Shown here in pieces: positions 17,473 through 26,577 of a DNA stretch of 64,000 nt. Source of the stretch: Woodsholea maritima DSM 17123. GTDB lineage: Bacteria > Pseudomonadota > Alphaproteobacteria > Caulobacterales > Maricaulaceae. The stretch spans positions 54,881-118,880 of the forward strand of contig NZ_KB908060.1 of assembly GCF_000382325.1 (NCBI RefSeq). The letters are read 5' to 3'. A program made the position numbers and the translations under genes. Every line of letters begins with the position of its first letter. Position 1 is the stretch's first letter. The notes under the pieces were generated by a model. It had not been told where the DNA came from and did no database searches. It saw only the letters and a list, made by a program, of their open reading frames with translations.

Positions 17473-20130
17473 CTAGTAGGTAAAATTCAGGCGGATATAG
17501 CCGACCCGACCGCGCGGATCATGCAGCTTGGTATCAAAGCCCAGCGGTGTTTTGACCGGTGAGGGGCCTGCATCGAAGAGGTTGAGCGCACCCAGCTGGA
17601 TGCTGGCTTCATGGCCTTCGATCGCTAGCTGATAGCCCAGTTGCAGATCAAAGGCGGTCCAGGCCTCGATCTCAGCCCCTTTATTCTCATCATCATCATA
17701 GGCGCTGGTATGGCGCACATGGGCGCTGGCCGAATAGGCATCCTTCATCCAGTTAAGCGCGGCACTGACCCGCCAATCGGGGGCCGAGCGGGCAAAATTG
17801 GTGAAATTGCGCTGGCCTTTGGCATCGGTGGTTTTGCCAGTGGTGGGATCGGTCAGTTCGAAGTGATCGAGATAGCTGGCATCCACGCGGGCCGTGATTT
17901 GCCCCCATTGACCCAGATCATAGTCGGGAGAAGCCAACGCAAGATCAAGGCCTTGCGCCTCCACTTGCGGGGCATTGACGAAGGCGGCCCGTACCAGGGT
18001 CACGACCCCATTGGTCAATTCGATACGCGGATCATCAAATGTGCCATCGCCCAGATCGGCGGTGATGATCGCCTGAGCATTTTCTTTGACGATCAGGTCT
18101 TCTACCTCTGTACGCCACAGATCCACAGTGATGTCCCAGCCCGCCAGCTGGGTCAGGAAGCCCGCGGTAAAGGTTTGCGCCGTTTCGGGATCTAGATCAC
18201 GATTACCCAATGTTCGTACCGGACGGAACAGGCTTTGCGTGCCGATATTGAGGCTTTGCAGCGTCGTGCTGCCCGAGACTTGCTGGTGCAGGGATGGCGC
18301 ACGGAAAGATTGCGCGTAAGAGGCCCGCAGGCGCGTCGTTTCACTGATCACCCAATTGAGGCCCACCTTGGGATCGGTTGAGCTAAAGCCCTCATTATCC
18401 TCATAGCGTGCGGCAAGACTAAGCGAGACGCTCTGGCTCAGGGGAAGATCAAGCTCGCTGAAAATCGCGCGCGAATCGCGGGCTCCCGAATAATCCGGCC
18501 CGCCAATGATGAAGAGGAAGTCGTCATTGTTGAAATCCTCACCATGATCCACACGCAAAGTCTCGCGCCGGGTTTGCACACCAAAGGCGGCACCCACCGG
18601 ACCGGCGGGCAACTCAAACAGGGCTGGCGTTGCGGCAATTGCCTCAAACACCATCAAGTCGGCTTTGGAGGTGCGGATGTCCTCACCTATAATATAGTCG
18701 AGCACGGCCGGGTTATTATAGCGCGGATCAGAGGGATCGGTGACCAGGAAGCCCGACCCGAAGGGGTTGAAATAATAGCATCCCGCCGCCTGATCGCCAG
18801 GTGTGGTGCCGCTACAGCTGGCTCCGCCAAAGCCTTGAAGGGCGCGGTTGAAATTCGCAGCGAGGGTATCGGTGATGCTCGCGGTCAACTCATTGCGTGA
18901 ATAGGTCGCGGCGCCATTCAGGGTCCAATCGCGACCCCAGAGGCTGACATCACGCTCAGCGCTTAAGCCAATACGATAGGTGTCATGGTCAAAATTGCGC
19001 CGTGCGGCCCCGGCCTGTTCACCCAAGGGGCGCCCCCACCAGATCGCATCGCGGCCAAAGGGATTGCCCGGATGGCTGGCAGAAATTGTGGGGAAGTTGA
19101 GATTAGGAAGAGAGGGGGAATTGCCACGCTCAACCTCACTGGTGGCGCCGGACACGCGCAAAGTGACTTCGGTGCCGGCGAGATCCGCCGATACAGCGCC
19201 ATAGCCCTGCCAGCGGCTTTCATCGGTCAGGGCGGAGAAAAACTGACCATAGTCCAAACGGCAATAGCCCGGCGTGCCAAAGGCATTGTCTGCACCCAGA
19301 ACCAGCGGGCGTCCACCGGCGGCGGCGCAATCGGGATCAATCACCGTGCCAGGGACTTCTAATCCGCCGCCTGGGGCCAGGATATTATAAGCCCCCGGTC
19401 CGCCAAGGGCCGACAGGCCGGTGCCGACGATGAAGGGCACTTCATAGCCCTCTAACGGTTCGCGTGTGAAATAAGACAAGGCTGCGGTGGCTTTCACGCC
19501 GCCAAAATCATGGCCCCAAAGCGCCGCGATACTGCTTTGTGCGCCAGAGCCTTGATAATCGGTGGGCGCGCGATGTTCGGCGCTCAGCTCAAAACCCTCA
19601 AACGTATCACGGGTGATGACATTGACGACGCCGGATACGGCATCGGAGCCATAAAGCGGGGATGCGCCATCTTTCAGGACATCGACCTTGGCAATGGCAA
19701 TATCAGGAACCAGGGCGTTCATATCAACAAAGCTGGTGCCATCATCGGCAGAGACGCTGGCGACGGTTTGGCGCTGGCCATTCATCAACACCAGGGTGGA
19801 GCCAAGTCCCAGGCCGCGCAAATTGAGGCTGGACGTGCCGGAGGTATCATTCTGCGTGCCGGGATCTTCGTTGAACTCCGATCCCCCCATTACCGGCAAC
19901 CAAACCAGGGCATCACCTAAATCATCCTGTCCGGCGGCGCTCAACGCGGCGCGGTCCAGGCTGATCACCGGCTGCTGGCTGGCATCGACACCGGGAATAT
20001 GGCTGCCCAGCACCACAATACGCTCTGGCGCATCGTCTTGGGCGAAAGCGGGGCTGAGGCAAAGGCCGCTCAAGGCGCTGGCGCTAAGCAAGGGCGCAAG
20101 AAGAGGGAGGCGGGGGGGCAACATCTTCAT
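17473..20130 (-). CDS. Large TonB-dependent receptor
   Basis: An 885-residue outer membrane receptor. It has a signal peptide (LPLLAPLLSASALSGLCLS..., cleavage after SPAFA), a plug domain with SSLNLRGLGLGSTLVLMNGQ and KDGASPLYGSDAVSGVVNVI, and a long barrel ending VGYIRLNFTY. The GLGLGSTLVLMNGQR signature is typical of the large receptor subfamily abundant in Caulobacter, Sphingomonas and Xanthomonas relatives, many of which take up oligosaccharides, peptides or other large nutrients. No neighbouring enzyme gene points to the ligand. The ATG at 20130 has a weak ribosome binding site (AGGCTCCCCC). Confidence 0.92.
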   Translation of the reverse strand: MKMLPPRLPLLAPLLSASALSGLCLSPAFAQDDAPERIVVLGSHIPGVDASQQPVISLDRAALSAAGQDDLGDALVWLPVMGGSEFNEDPGTQNDTSGTSSLNLRGLGLGSTLVLMNGQRQTVASVSADDGTSFVDMNALVPDIAIAKVDVLKDGASPLYGSDAVSGVVNVITRDTFEGFELSAEHRAPTDYQGSGAQSSIAALWGHDFGGVKATAALSYFTREPLEGYEVPFIVGTGLSALGGPGAYNILAPGGGLEVPGTVIDPDCAAAGGRPLVLGADNAFGTPGYCRLDYGQFFSALTDESRWQGYGAVSADLAGTEVTLRVSGATSEVERGNSPSLPNLNFPTISASHPGNPFGRDAIWWGRPLGEQAGAARRNFDHDTYRIGLSAERDVSLWGRDWTLNGAATYSRNELTASITDTLAANFNRALQGFGGASCSGTTPGDQAAGCYYFNPFGSGFLVTDPSDPRYNNPAVLDYIIGEDIRTSKADLMVFEAIAATPALFELPAGPVGAAFGVQTRRETLRVDHGEDFNNDDFLFIIGGPDYSGARDSRAIFSELDLPLSQSVSLSLAARYEDNEGFSSTDPKVGLNWVISETTRLRASYAQSFRAPSLHQQVSGSTTLQSLNIGTQSLFRPVRTLGNRDLDPETAQTFTAGFLTQLAGWDITVDLWRTEVEDLIVKENAQAIITADLGDGTFDDPRIELTNGVVTLVRAAFVNAPQVEAQGLDLALASPDYDLGQWGQITARVDASYLDHFELTDPTTGKTTDAKGQRNFTNFARSAPDWRVSAALNWMKDAYSASAHVRHTSAYDDDENKGAEIEAWTAFDLQLGYQLAIEGHEASIQLGALNLFDAGPSPVKTPLGFDTKLHDPRGRVGYIRLNFTY

Positions 20131-20451
20131 GGGGGAGCCTGTTATGTTATATGGTATGAGGTCTGTGTAGAGGATGACCTAGCGTTAGCAATCTGTTCGG
20201 ACAAGAGGCTTTGCCCAGCCGAGGGATTATTAATGCAGAGTGTGACTCTCAGATCGGGCTAAGATTCTGAAACTGCGGGGGCAAAAAAATCTAAGGTTGA
20301 ATTTCATCCTGTGAAGATGCCCTCTTGGTCCGGCCTAAGCCATGACGAAAGGGTGTCGATTTCGTCCCATAACTATAAAGCAAAGCTAGCTGGCACCCTA
20401 TCTCAGTGTCACTCAACTGCAAAAGAACTGCGATCCATCCGCCTAAGGCCA
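20131..20451. other. Intergenic region upstream of the receptor gene
   Basis: About 320 bp with no credible open frame. It should hold the promoter of the minus-strand receptor gene. No strong hairpin or known motif was seen. Confidence 0.45.
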
Positions 20452-20481
20452 TAGACAAGGCCAAAAACTTACGGCTATAAA
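20452..20481 (+). promoter_or_regulatory. Candidate promoter of tRNA-Phe
   Basis: TAGACA (20452-20457) and TATAAA (20476-20481) are separated by 18 bp, about 40 bp upstream of the tRNA. Spacing fits a housekeeping promoter. Confidence 0.45.
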
Positions 20482-20520
20482 CCGCGCTCTCGACGGGCGG
20501 AACACACCGCTAGTTACGGG

Positions 20521-20596
20521 GCCTGGGTAGCTCAGTTGGTAGAGCAACGGATTGAAAATCCGTGTGTCGGCAGTTCAAATCTGCCCCTAGGCACCA
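20521..20596 (+). tRNA. tRNA-Phe (GAA anticodon)
   Basis: Cloverleaf elements are clear: acceptor GCCTGGG pairing with CCTAGGC (one G-T), D arm TAGCTCAGTTGGTAGAGC, anticodon loop TTGAAAA giving GAA, T stem GGCAG/CTGCC with TTCAAAT, discriminator A and encoded CCA (20594-20596). The minus-strand GIY-YIG gene ends 14 bp beyond it. Confidence 0.96.
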
Positions 20597-20609
20597 TTCT
20601 CTTTCCCTT

Positions 20610-21227
20610 CTAAATTTCGTTTCTGGGGTAGGTTTCTTCGTAAATCTCTTCAAGCGCCTTGCCTTCATAGGCCCATTGTCCTTTGGATTTGGCAGAAGGA
20701 CCGTAAACCTGACGTGTGGCTTCAGCCAGAGAGACCTCACGGCCCAAATAAAGCACGCTGCGTGCGGAGGCGATGACGGCGTGACCTTGCCCATCGAGCG
20801 TGGAAATTGAACTGCCGATGTTAAGTCCCATCTCGATGAAATTCTGAACCGGGCGCGGTTTTCTGCGCTGAGCTAAGGTTTCTCTGGCGGCCCTTTCATC
20901 GATTGGAATGGCTTTGTTGTCGTCTTCGACTTGCGGGGTAACATCTTCAAGCGCCAGTAGCTTGAGTATGCTGATGGCTTGTTCAGCGCTGATTTCAAAG
21001 AACTCACGTTTTAAGTTAACTCTAAGCGAGGAAAAAGCCGTGTGAAGTGCGCGTTCAACGATTCGACAGTCTTCAACAATGCACGCATATTCGCATTTGA
21101 AAGGGACTGGTACACTTGTTGTATAAAGTTGGTTGATACGGGTTTGAGTGCAATCATTTTGGGTCAAGCCAATTTTGATGAGGCCTGGCATGGCAGGATT
21201 AGATAAAACATAGACGATATTGGGCAT
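20610..21227 (-). CDS. GIY-YIG/T5orf172-type nuclease-like protein
   Basis: A 205-residue protein whose first 90 residues look like the GIY-YIG nuclease superfamily of the T5orf172/MUG113 type: IVYVLSNPAMPGLIKIGLTQ provides the two signature tyrosine/glycine strands, and ALHTAFSSLRVNLKREFFEI is the segment with the family's conserved H...N...EFF pattern. The C-terminal half, with STLDGQGHAVIASARSVLYL and a closing KGQWAYEGKALEEIYEE, resembles DUF4357-like tails on such proteins. Base composition is more AT-rich than the neighbours, and it lies directly after a tRNA gene, so it may have arrived by transfer. Its DNA or RNA target, if any, is unknown. Confidence 0.75.
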   Translation of the reverse strand: MPNIVYVLSNPAMPGLIKIGLTQNDCTQTRINQLYTTSVPVPFKCEYACIVEDCRIVERALHTAFSSLRVNLKREFFEISAEQAISILKLLALEDVTPQVEDDNKAIPIDERAARETLAQRRKPRPVQNFIEMGLNIGSSISTLDGQGHAVIASARSVLYLGREVSLAEATRQVYGPSAKSKGQWAYEGKALEEIYEETYPRNEI

Positions 21228-21235
21228 GGTGATCT

Positions 21236-21472
21236 CTATTCTGTGGCAGGTTGTTTAAGGTAATCAATCAAAGCCCTAAGCTTCAATGATTTTTCCTTGT
21301 GCGCGGGATAGAGCGCAAAAAGGCTGCGACAGCTGAGGGGATAATCGGTGAGGCAGGCGATAAGGTCTATGAGTTTGCCTTCATTGGCGGCTCGTTGAAA
21401 TTGCGTGGGGCCGATGCCGCTCCGCTTCGCCCTATTGCCCTGCCTGTGCGCTAGGGTAAAAGGCAGGATCAA
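21236..21472 (-). pseudogene. Remnant of a LysR-type regulator (C-terminal end only)
   Basis: The 78-codon frame has, from about codon 19, the typical end of a LysR substrate-binding domain: GIGPTQFQRAANEGKLIDLI, then SLFALYPAHKEKSLKLRALI and DYLKQ. The DNA-binding half and most of the effector domain are absent. The first codons overlap the 3' end of the histidine-kinase gene in another frame and do not resemble LysR. It is best read as a truncated gene left by a deletion or insertion between tRNA-Phe and the kinase. Confidence 0.7.
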
Positions 21473-22601
21473 GTGGGGGTTCGCCCGCTTGATCCCGTTC
21501 TAATAAGGGCGCATGGACCGGCAGGCGGATCGTGATGGTCGTGCCTTTGCCCGGCTCACTGCTGGCCCAGACGCGCCCGCCTTGATGGGTGATGGCGCGT
21601 TTAACAATGGCAAGACCCATACCTGTCCCTTTAGGCCGTTCAGATGAAGGGATGTGGGCGCGGCGGAAAGGTTCAAAAATGATGCCTGAAAGCTCGTTCT
21701 CAAACCCGATGCCGTTATCGCGCCATTCAATCTCCACCTCATCATCGATACTGCGCTGGGTCAGGGTGATAATCAGGCGTTCGGCCGTGTTGCGATAACG
21801 TAGGGAATTGGACAACAGGTTTTGAAACACGCGCCACATCAAATTACGATCCGCGTGGATTTCCCCCAGGCCCTGACAGTGAAAGACGGGCCGGGAGACC
21901 TCAAGTTTTAAGGCCAGGTCTTCACAGACCTCTTCAATCAGGCTTTCCAATTGAAGGAGTCCATTGTTACTGCGGGTATGTCCCACCTGGGCAAATTCAA
22001 ACATGGCGTCAATCATGGTCTGGGCGCGGCGCGCACCATCAACCATGTAATCGAGCATGAGCTTATCATCATCGTCTAGCCGAGGGCCTAAGCGTTCAGA
22101 CAGCATGTCCCCGAAGGCTGAGATTTTGCGTAAAGGCTCTTTCAAATCATGGGCCATGGAATGGGCGAAATAGGTAAGGTCTTCGTTGGAGGCGCGCAGC
22201 TCTTCGCTGAGCTCAATGAGCGCTTTTTGCGCGTTTACGGCCTGGCTGACATTGCGGGTGATGCCGAAAAAGCCTTGAGCCTCGCCTTCGATCTGAATGG
22301 GCACAATCAGGCACTCACCAATAAATGTACTGCCGTCCTTGCGCTTAAACGATAATAAAAAGGACTGGCTGGGATTGGCCATAGCGGCCTTGACGCGCAC
22401 GGCGGCCTGGGCATGGGCGTCATCATCAGGATAGAGAAAGCGCGTATCGACGCCGCGGATATCCTCGCGGCGATAACCAAATTCCTCTTCAAAAGCCTTG
22501 TTGACCGATAGAACAACCCGATCCAGCGTCGCCACCATGGTTGAAACGGGCATTTGGTCAAATAAATCAGAGGCTTCAATATGGTTGAGGCGAGACTTCA
22601 T
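21432..22601 (-). CDS. PAS-domain sensor histidine kinase (cytoplasmic)
   Basis: A 389-residue kinase without membrane segments. Residues about 15-130 form a PAS domain (NKAFEEEFGYRREDI, FKRKDGSTFIGECLIVPI). The HisKA dimerisation domain has its phosphorylatable His at residue 151 (AHSMAHDLKEPLRKISAFGD). The ATPase domain has NLLSNSLRYRN (N box), DNGIGFENELSG (G1) and GTGMGLAIVKRAI (G2). The AHDLKEPLR H-box is of the phytochrome-like/bacteriophytochrome subgroup. It is transcribed divergently from the response regulator at 22863, from a 260-bp shared region, and they may be a pair. Confidence 0.93.
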   Translation of the reverse strand: MKSRLNHIEASDLFDQMPVSTMVATLDRVVLSVNKAFEEEFGYRREDIRGVDTRFLYPDDDAHAQAAVRVKAAMANPSQSFLLSFKRKDGSTFIGECLIVPIQIEGEAQGFFGITRNVSQAVNAQKALIELSEELRASNEDLTYFAHSMAHDLKEPLRKISAFGDMLSERLGPRLDDDDKLMLDYMVDGARRAQTMIDAMFEFAQVGHTRSNNGLLQLESLIEEVCEDLALKLEVSRPVFHCQGLGEIHADRNLMWRVFQNLLSNSLRYRNTAERLIITLTQRSIDDEVEIEWRDNGIGFENELSGIIFEPFRRAHIPSSERPKGTGMGLAIVKRAITHQGGRVWASSEPGKGTTITIRLPVHAPLLERDQAGEPPLDPAFYPSAQAGQ

Positions 22602-22862
22602 AGGCGAGTAACTCTAAGAGAAAAGAATCAGCACACAGGATAATTTTGCGCATCCTGATCGTATTTAAGTGATCTGTGAAGTATGAAGCGATTTTGCCAA
22701 CACCTTAAGTTTTATTGCGCTTTAGAATTTATGCACAGGAAGAGATTTTGAAGAAATTTAGTGATAGCATTCACTCAAATTTTAAGCGCGTCTGACACTC
22801 TTCTTATGACGATAGATTTTGACGACTTTGGGGCTTAGCGCGCCCCACAGCCTTGGGTGCTT

Positions 22863-23843
22863 ATGGGATATCGGCCGGGTGTTATTTTAGTCGACGATGA
22901 AACGGCCGTGCCTGAAGCCCTGGCGCGGTCTTTAAGGCGTTTGCGCCCCCATTGGGGACTTACATTGTGTGACACCGCGCCTGCGGTACTTGAGACCCTG
23001 CAAGCTAGCCCTTGCGATGTTCTGATCAGTGATTTTCGCATGCCCGGCATGGATGGCCTGGAGTTAATCACGCGGGCCAAAGGGATGAACCCCGCCATCA
23101 CTTGTTTTTTATTGACCGGAACGGGCGATTACACGGTGGCGGTCCGCGCGCTCAATAGTGGTTTAGTTGCGCAATATTTCACCAAACCCTGCGCCATTGC
23201 CGATTTAATTAAAGCGATTGAAGCGCGCCTAGAGGACCAACACTCCGGCTTGGCATCGTTAAGCGGCGTTGGCCGTGCAGCCTTGGAAGTGTTGTCGACA
23301 GGGGTGTTTGTTGTTGATAGCGAAACGGGCCGAATCCTACATGCCAACCGGGCCGCTGAGCAGATCTTAGGGCGCAAAGATGGATTGCTGCGCGATGGTC
23401 AGGGCATTTTGCGGGCCGCACAGCCCCTGTTATCGCAACGCCTTCACAACAAAATTCATGAGGTGGCGCAAGCCGATCAAGGGGCACCGGTGTTTTTGCT
23501 CTTCACCCGGCCTTCGGGCGAGGATCCCTATCGCGGGGTCATTAAAACGATTGGCGAAGGCGAAGGCTCGGTTGTCGTTTTGATCAGTGATCCGGTGCAA
23601 AATCGCGCTCCGCCGCCTGAAGCCTTGATCGCGCTTTATGGCCTGACGCCCAGCGAAGCCTTGATTGCCTATACTCTGGCGCAGGGCGAGAGCCTCGAGC
23701 ATGCGGCCCTGACCAGTGGCATCACCGTGTCGAGCGCACGCACTTACCTCAAGCGGGTGTTTGCCAAAACCGACGTGCGAAGCCAGGGCGAGCTGGTCTC
23801 GCGGGTTTTGACCTTGCCCGGTTATTTGAGGCGACACGGGTGA
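22863..23843 (+). CDS. Response regulator: REC, PAS and LuxR-type HTH
   Basis: A 326-residue regulator. The REC domain (about 1-120) has the acidic pair in VILVDDE, the phospho-acceptor Asp in VLISDFRMPGMDG and the Lys in FTKPC. A PAS-like segment follows (GVFVVDSETGRILHANRAAE). The C-terminal LuxR-type helix-turn-helix is LTPSEALIAYTLAQGESLEH...VSSARTYLKRVFAKT. The REC-PAS-HTH order with a degenerate middle domain suggests a transcription factor that senses a second input. A GTG six bases upstream (22857) is an alternative start. It faces the minus-strand kinase and is followed by an intrinsic terminator. Confidence 0.88.
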   Translation: MGYRPGVILVDDETAVPEALARSLRRLRPHWGLTLCDTAPAVLETLQASPCDVLISDFRMPGMDGLELITRAKGMNPAITCFLLTGTGDYTVAVRALNSGLVAQYFTKPCAIADLIKAIEARLEDQHSGLASLSGVGRAALEVLSTGVFVVDSETGRILHANRAAEQILGRKDGLLRDGQGILRAAQPLLSQRLHNKIHEVAQADQGAPVFLLFTRPSGEDPYRGVIKTIGEGEGSVVVLISDPVQNRAPPPEALIALYGLTPSEALIAYTLAQGESLEHAALTSGITVSSARTYLKRVFAKTDVRSQGELVSRVLTLPGYLRRHG

Positions 23844-23868
23844 GGGCGCGCGCGGATCTTTCGCAAAC

Positions 23869-23910
23869 AAAATACGCCCCGTCCTCAAATGGGGATAGGC
23901 CGGGCGTTTT
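23869..23910 (+). terminator. Intrinsic terminator after the REC-PAS-HTH gene
   Basis: AAAATACGCCC (23869-23879) pairs with GGGCGTTTT (23902-23910), one base bulged, with an inner CCCC/GGGG pairing; the T run is part of the descending arm. Confidence 0.65.
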
Positions 23911-24114
23911 GCCTTCGTCACACTGGGCCAAGAGGTGGAGATGGGCTCTAGCCCGAAGGGTCATGATGAAAGGATTTATCATCCAGGTATTTTTCGCCCT
24001 ACTCGATGAGGCCTCCGCCAGGGTGTCGGGTTGGATAAAGGCGATCACATCCCTGGACTTGGTCGATCGCGCCAAACACGATGTTGGTGATCTTGGCAGG
24101 AAGGGAGGTCAGCA

Positions 24115-25539
24115 ATGTGTGCGTTTCATATTGATGACAAAACACCCAAGCCCCGTTTGAGTTATGAGCAATTGCTGCGTCGATTTGAACGCGAGACCAT
24201 TGCGCGGATCGAAGCTGAACAATTGCTGGAAACCAAAAGTCGCGAGCTGCATCGCACCAATCTGGCGCTGACCAAAGCCGCCAAGGTTCTTGAAGATCAC
24301 CGCCGCCAGTTGGAAACGACCCTCGACCAGACCTTGTTGGCAATTTTACTGGTCAGGAAAGATGGCACCATCCATCACGCCAATAAACTGGCCATGAAAA
24401 CCTTCCGTTTGAATGAAGATTATTTTGCCGGTCTACATGTTACAGACTTATTTGAGGAAATAATTCCTGAATCTCAATGGGTTAAGGGGGATTTGTCGAA
24501 AGTTGAAAGCCTGCGCGAGATTGCCGTGGAAACCACAGGCAAGCGCACCGATGGCACAACCTTCCCCGTGGAATATGCGGTGTCGCGTACCAAGCTCAAA
24601 GGCCAGCAGGTCTCGGTCTGGGTGGCGCGCAATATTACTGACCGCAAGGACGCGGAAAAGCGCCGCCAAAGCTTGGAAGCGGAATTACGCCAGGCTCAAA
24701 AATTGGAATCTTTGGGGACTTTGGCCAGCGGGGTGGCGCATGAGATCAACACCCCCATCCAATATATCAGCGATAATGTTCAGTTTCTAAAAGAGTCCTT
24801 CCAAGACTTGATCAAGTTTGTGAAAACCAGCCAAGATGTGGTCGAGGCTTTAAAAAAGGCCGATCCCCAGGCACCGGAAATTCAGACCTATCGCGAGCAG
24901 TTTAAAGATCTCGATCTGGACTTTGTGTTGGAAGAAGCGCCCAGCGCCCTCAGCCAATCGCTGCATGGCCTGCAACAGGTCGCCACTATCGTCAAAGCGA
25001 TCAAAGAATTCTCCCATCCGGGCAGTCATAAAATGTCGCCCGTGGATATCAACCGCGCCATTACCACCACTTTGGCCGTCTCGCGCAATCAATGGAAATA
25101 TGCCTGCGATGTCTCCTTGCTGTTGGAAGATAATCTACCCAGCGTCATGGGGCTCGCTGGGGATATTAATCAGGTATTGCTCAACCTTATCGTCAATGCG
25201 GTTGATGCGATTGTCGAAAAAGACCCGCAGGAACGCGGCGTCGTAACCCTACAAACTCAGAAAATACACACAGACGAACTGGGTGACGCGGTGGAAATCC
25301 GTGTCACTGACACCGGAACGGGGATCGCTCCGGATGTGGCTTCGCGCATGTTCGATCCGTTTTTCACCACTAAGGCGGTGGGTAAAGGGACCGGGCAGGG
25401 GCTGGCCATTACCTACAATATTATCTGTACCAAGCATGGCGGCAGTATCGAGTGCCAAAGCCCACCGGGTGAAGGGGCAACTTTCATCCTGCGTCTGCCC
25501 TGCCAACAAGAAAGAAGTGAGAAGGAGGTTCGCGAATGA
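24115..25539 (+). CDS. PAS-domain sensor histidine kinase with N-terminal coiled coil
   Basis: A 474-residue soluble kinase. Residues 15-75 are a coiled coil (YEQLLRRFERETIARIEAEQ), 75-175 a PAS domain (LVRKDGTIHHANKLAMKTF, FPVEYAVSRTKL), then a HisKA domain with His209 in LASGVAHEINTPIQYISDNV and an ATPase domain with NLIVNAVDAI, DTGTGIAPDVASRMF and GTGQGLAITYNI. The AHEINTPIQ H-box places it with kinases of the HPK4-like group. The ribosome binding site is strong (AAGGGAGG). The gene's ATGA overlaps the REC-HDOD gene, so the two are translated together. Confidence 0.94.
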   Translation: MCAFHIDDKTPKPRLSYEQLLRRFERETIARIEAEQLLETKSRELHRTNLALTKAAKVLEDHRRQLETTLDQTLLAILLVRKDGTIHHANKLAMKTFRLNEDYFAGLHVTDLFEEIIPESQWVKGDLSKVESLREIAVETTGKRTDGTTFPVEYAVSRTKLKGQQVSVWVARNITDRKDAEKRRQSLEAELRQAQKLESLGTLASGVAHEINTPIQYISDNVQFLKESFQDLIKFVKTSQDVVEALKKADPQAPEIQTYREQFKDLDLDFVLEEAPSALSQSLHGLQQVATIVKAIKEFSHPGSHKMSPVDINRAITTTLAVSRNQWKYACDVSLLLEDNLPSVMGLAGDINQVLLNLIVNAVDAIVEKDPQERGVVTLQTQKIHTDELGDAVEIRVTDTGTGIAPDVASRMFDPFFTTKAVGKGTGQGLAITYNIICTKHGGSIECQSPPGEGATFILRLPCQQERSEKEVRE

Positions 25540-26549
25540 AACCGATTGTCTTGTTCGTCGATGACGAACCGAATGTCTTACGCGCCTTGCGCCGTATGAT
25601 GCGTAAGCAGAATGATGTCTGGGATATGCGCTTTGCCGAAAGTGGCGCAGAAGCCCTTGATATTTTGGTCAATACCCCGGCCAAGGCCGTGGTGTCGGAT
25701 ATGCGTATGCCGGGAATGGATGGCGCTGAGCTGCTGGATGTGGTCTCAGAGGCTATGCCGGAAACTGTGCGCATTGTGCTCTCGGGTGAAGCCGATCGCA
25801 CGCTCACCTTGCGCACGATTGGTAAGAGCCATCGCTTTTTACCCAAGCCGTGCAGTGCGGAGACTTTGATCGCCGCGATTGATATTCCGCTGCAATTACG
25901 CACCGAGCTGGATTTGGCGGGCGTGGATGATCTCGACAGCGTGTGGACGCCCAAAGAGATCCATGACGTGCTGGCCAATGAGCTACATGCTGAGAATCTC
26001 AATCTCGATGCGATCATTCGCCTGATTGAAAATGACCCGGCCCTGTCGATGCAGGTCTTGCAGCTGGCCAATTCGGCCTATTTCGGTCCGGCAATTTCCA
26101 CCGTCAGCGTGGATGAGGCTGTGCGCCATCTGGGCGCGGATTTATTACGCTCCTTGCTGGATAATCAGCGCCTTACCCGCGTCGGCCCGCCTTCACGGGT
26201 TAATCCTGACCTGCCTCAGCCGACCAGTGAGCTCGCCAAGGAATGTCGCCAAGCGATGAGTGAGCTTGATGGCGATCCGACCCTCATTGATGCGGCCTAT
26301 ACGTCAGGGCTTTTGTGGGCCGTGGCCGGGCAAATTGCTCACGCCAAGGGTGAACCTTGCCCAACGCAGCAGGCACAAACTGCGGCCTATCTCGCCAGCC
26401 TCTTATCGCTACCGATTGAGATGGTCGTGGCGCTACGCACGCTTCACCCTGAGCATGATGCGGAGATCTCAGGCGATCCCGCGCATCATATTGCTGCAGG
26501 GCTGAAAGACGCGATGATGCGCGATCATAATCCGATGTCCATGCATTAG
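25536..26549 (+). CDS. Response regulator with HDOD output domain
   Basis: A 337-residue protein with an N-terminal REC domain (VLFVDDEPNVLRALR, phospho-acceptor Asp55 in VVSDMRMPGMDG, LPKPCSAE) and a C-terminal HDOD domain (LIENDPALSMQVLQLANSAY, AVRHLGADLLRSL). HDOD proteins are non-enzymatic relatives of HD phosphohydrolases that act as signalling scaffolds. It is coupled to the upstream kinase by ATGA overlap and followed after 28 bp by the REC-HD gene, giving a kinase to two-output-protein module. Confidence 0.93.
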   Translation: MKPIVLFVDDEPNVLRALRRMMRKQNDVWDMRFAESGAEALDILVNTPAKAVVSDMRMPGMDGAELLDVVSEAMPETVRIVLSGEADRTLTLRTIGKSHRFLPKPCSAETLIAAIDIPLQLRTELDLAGVDDLDSVWTPKEIHDVLANELHAENLNLDAIIRLIENDPALSMQVLQLANSAYFGPAISTVSVDEAVRHLGADLLRSLLDNQRLTRVGPPSRVNPDLPQPTSELAKECRQAMSELDGDPTLIDAAYTSGLLWAVAGQIAHAKGEPCPTQQAQTAAYLASLLSLPIEMVVALRTLHPEHDAEISGDPAHHIAAGLKDAMMRDHNPMSMH

Positions 26550-26577
26550 CGGGGCAGGGAGAAGGGATCGAGCGTAA

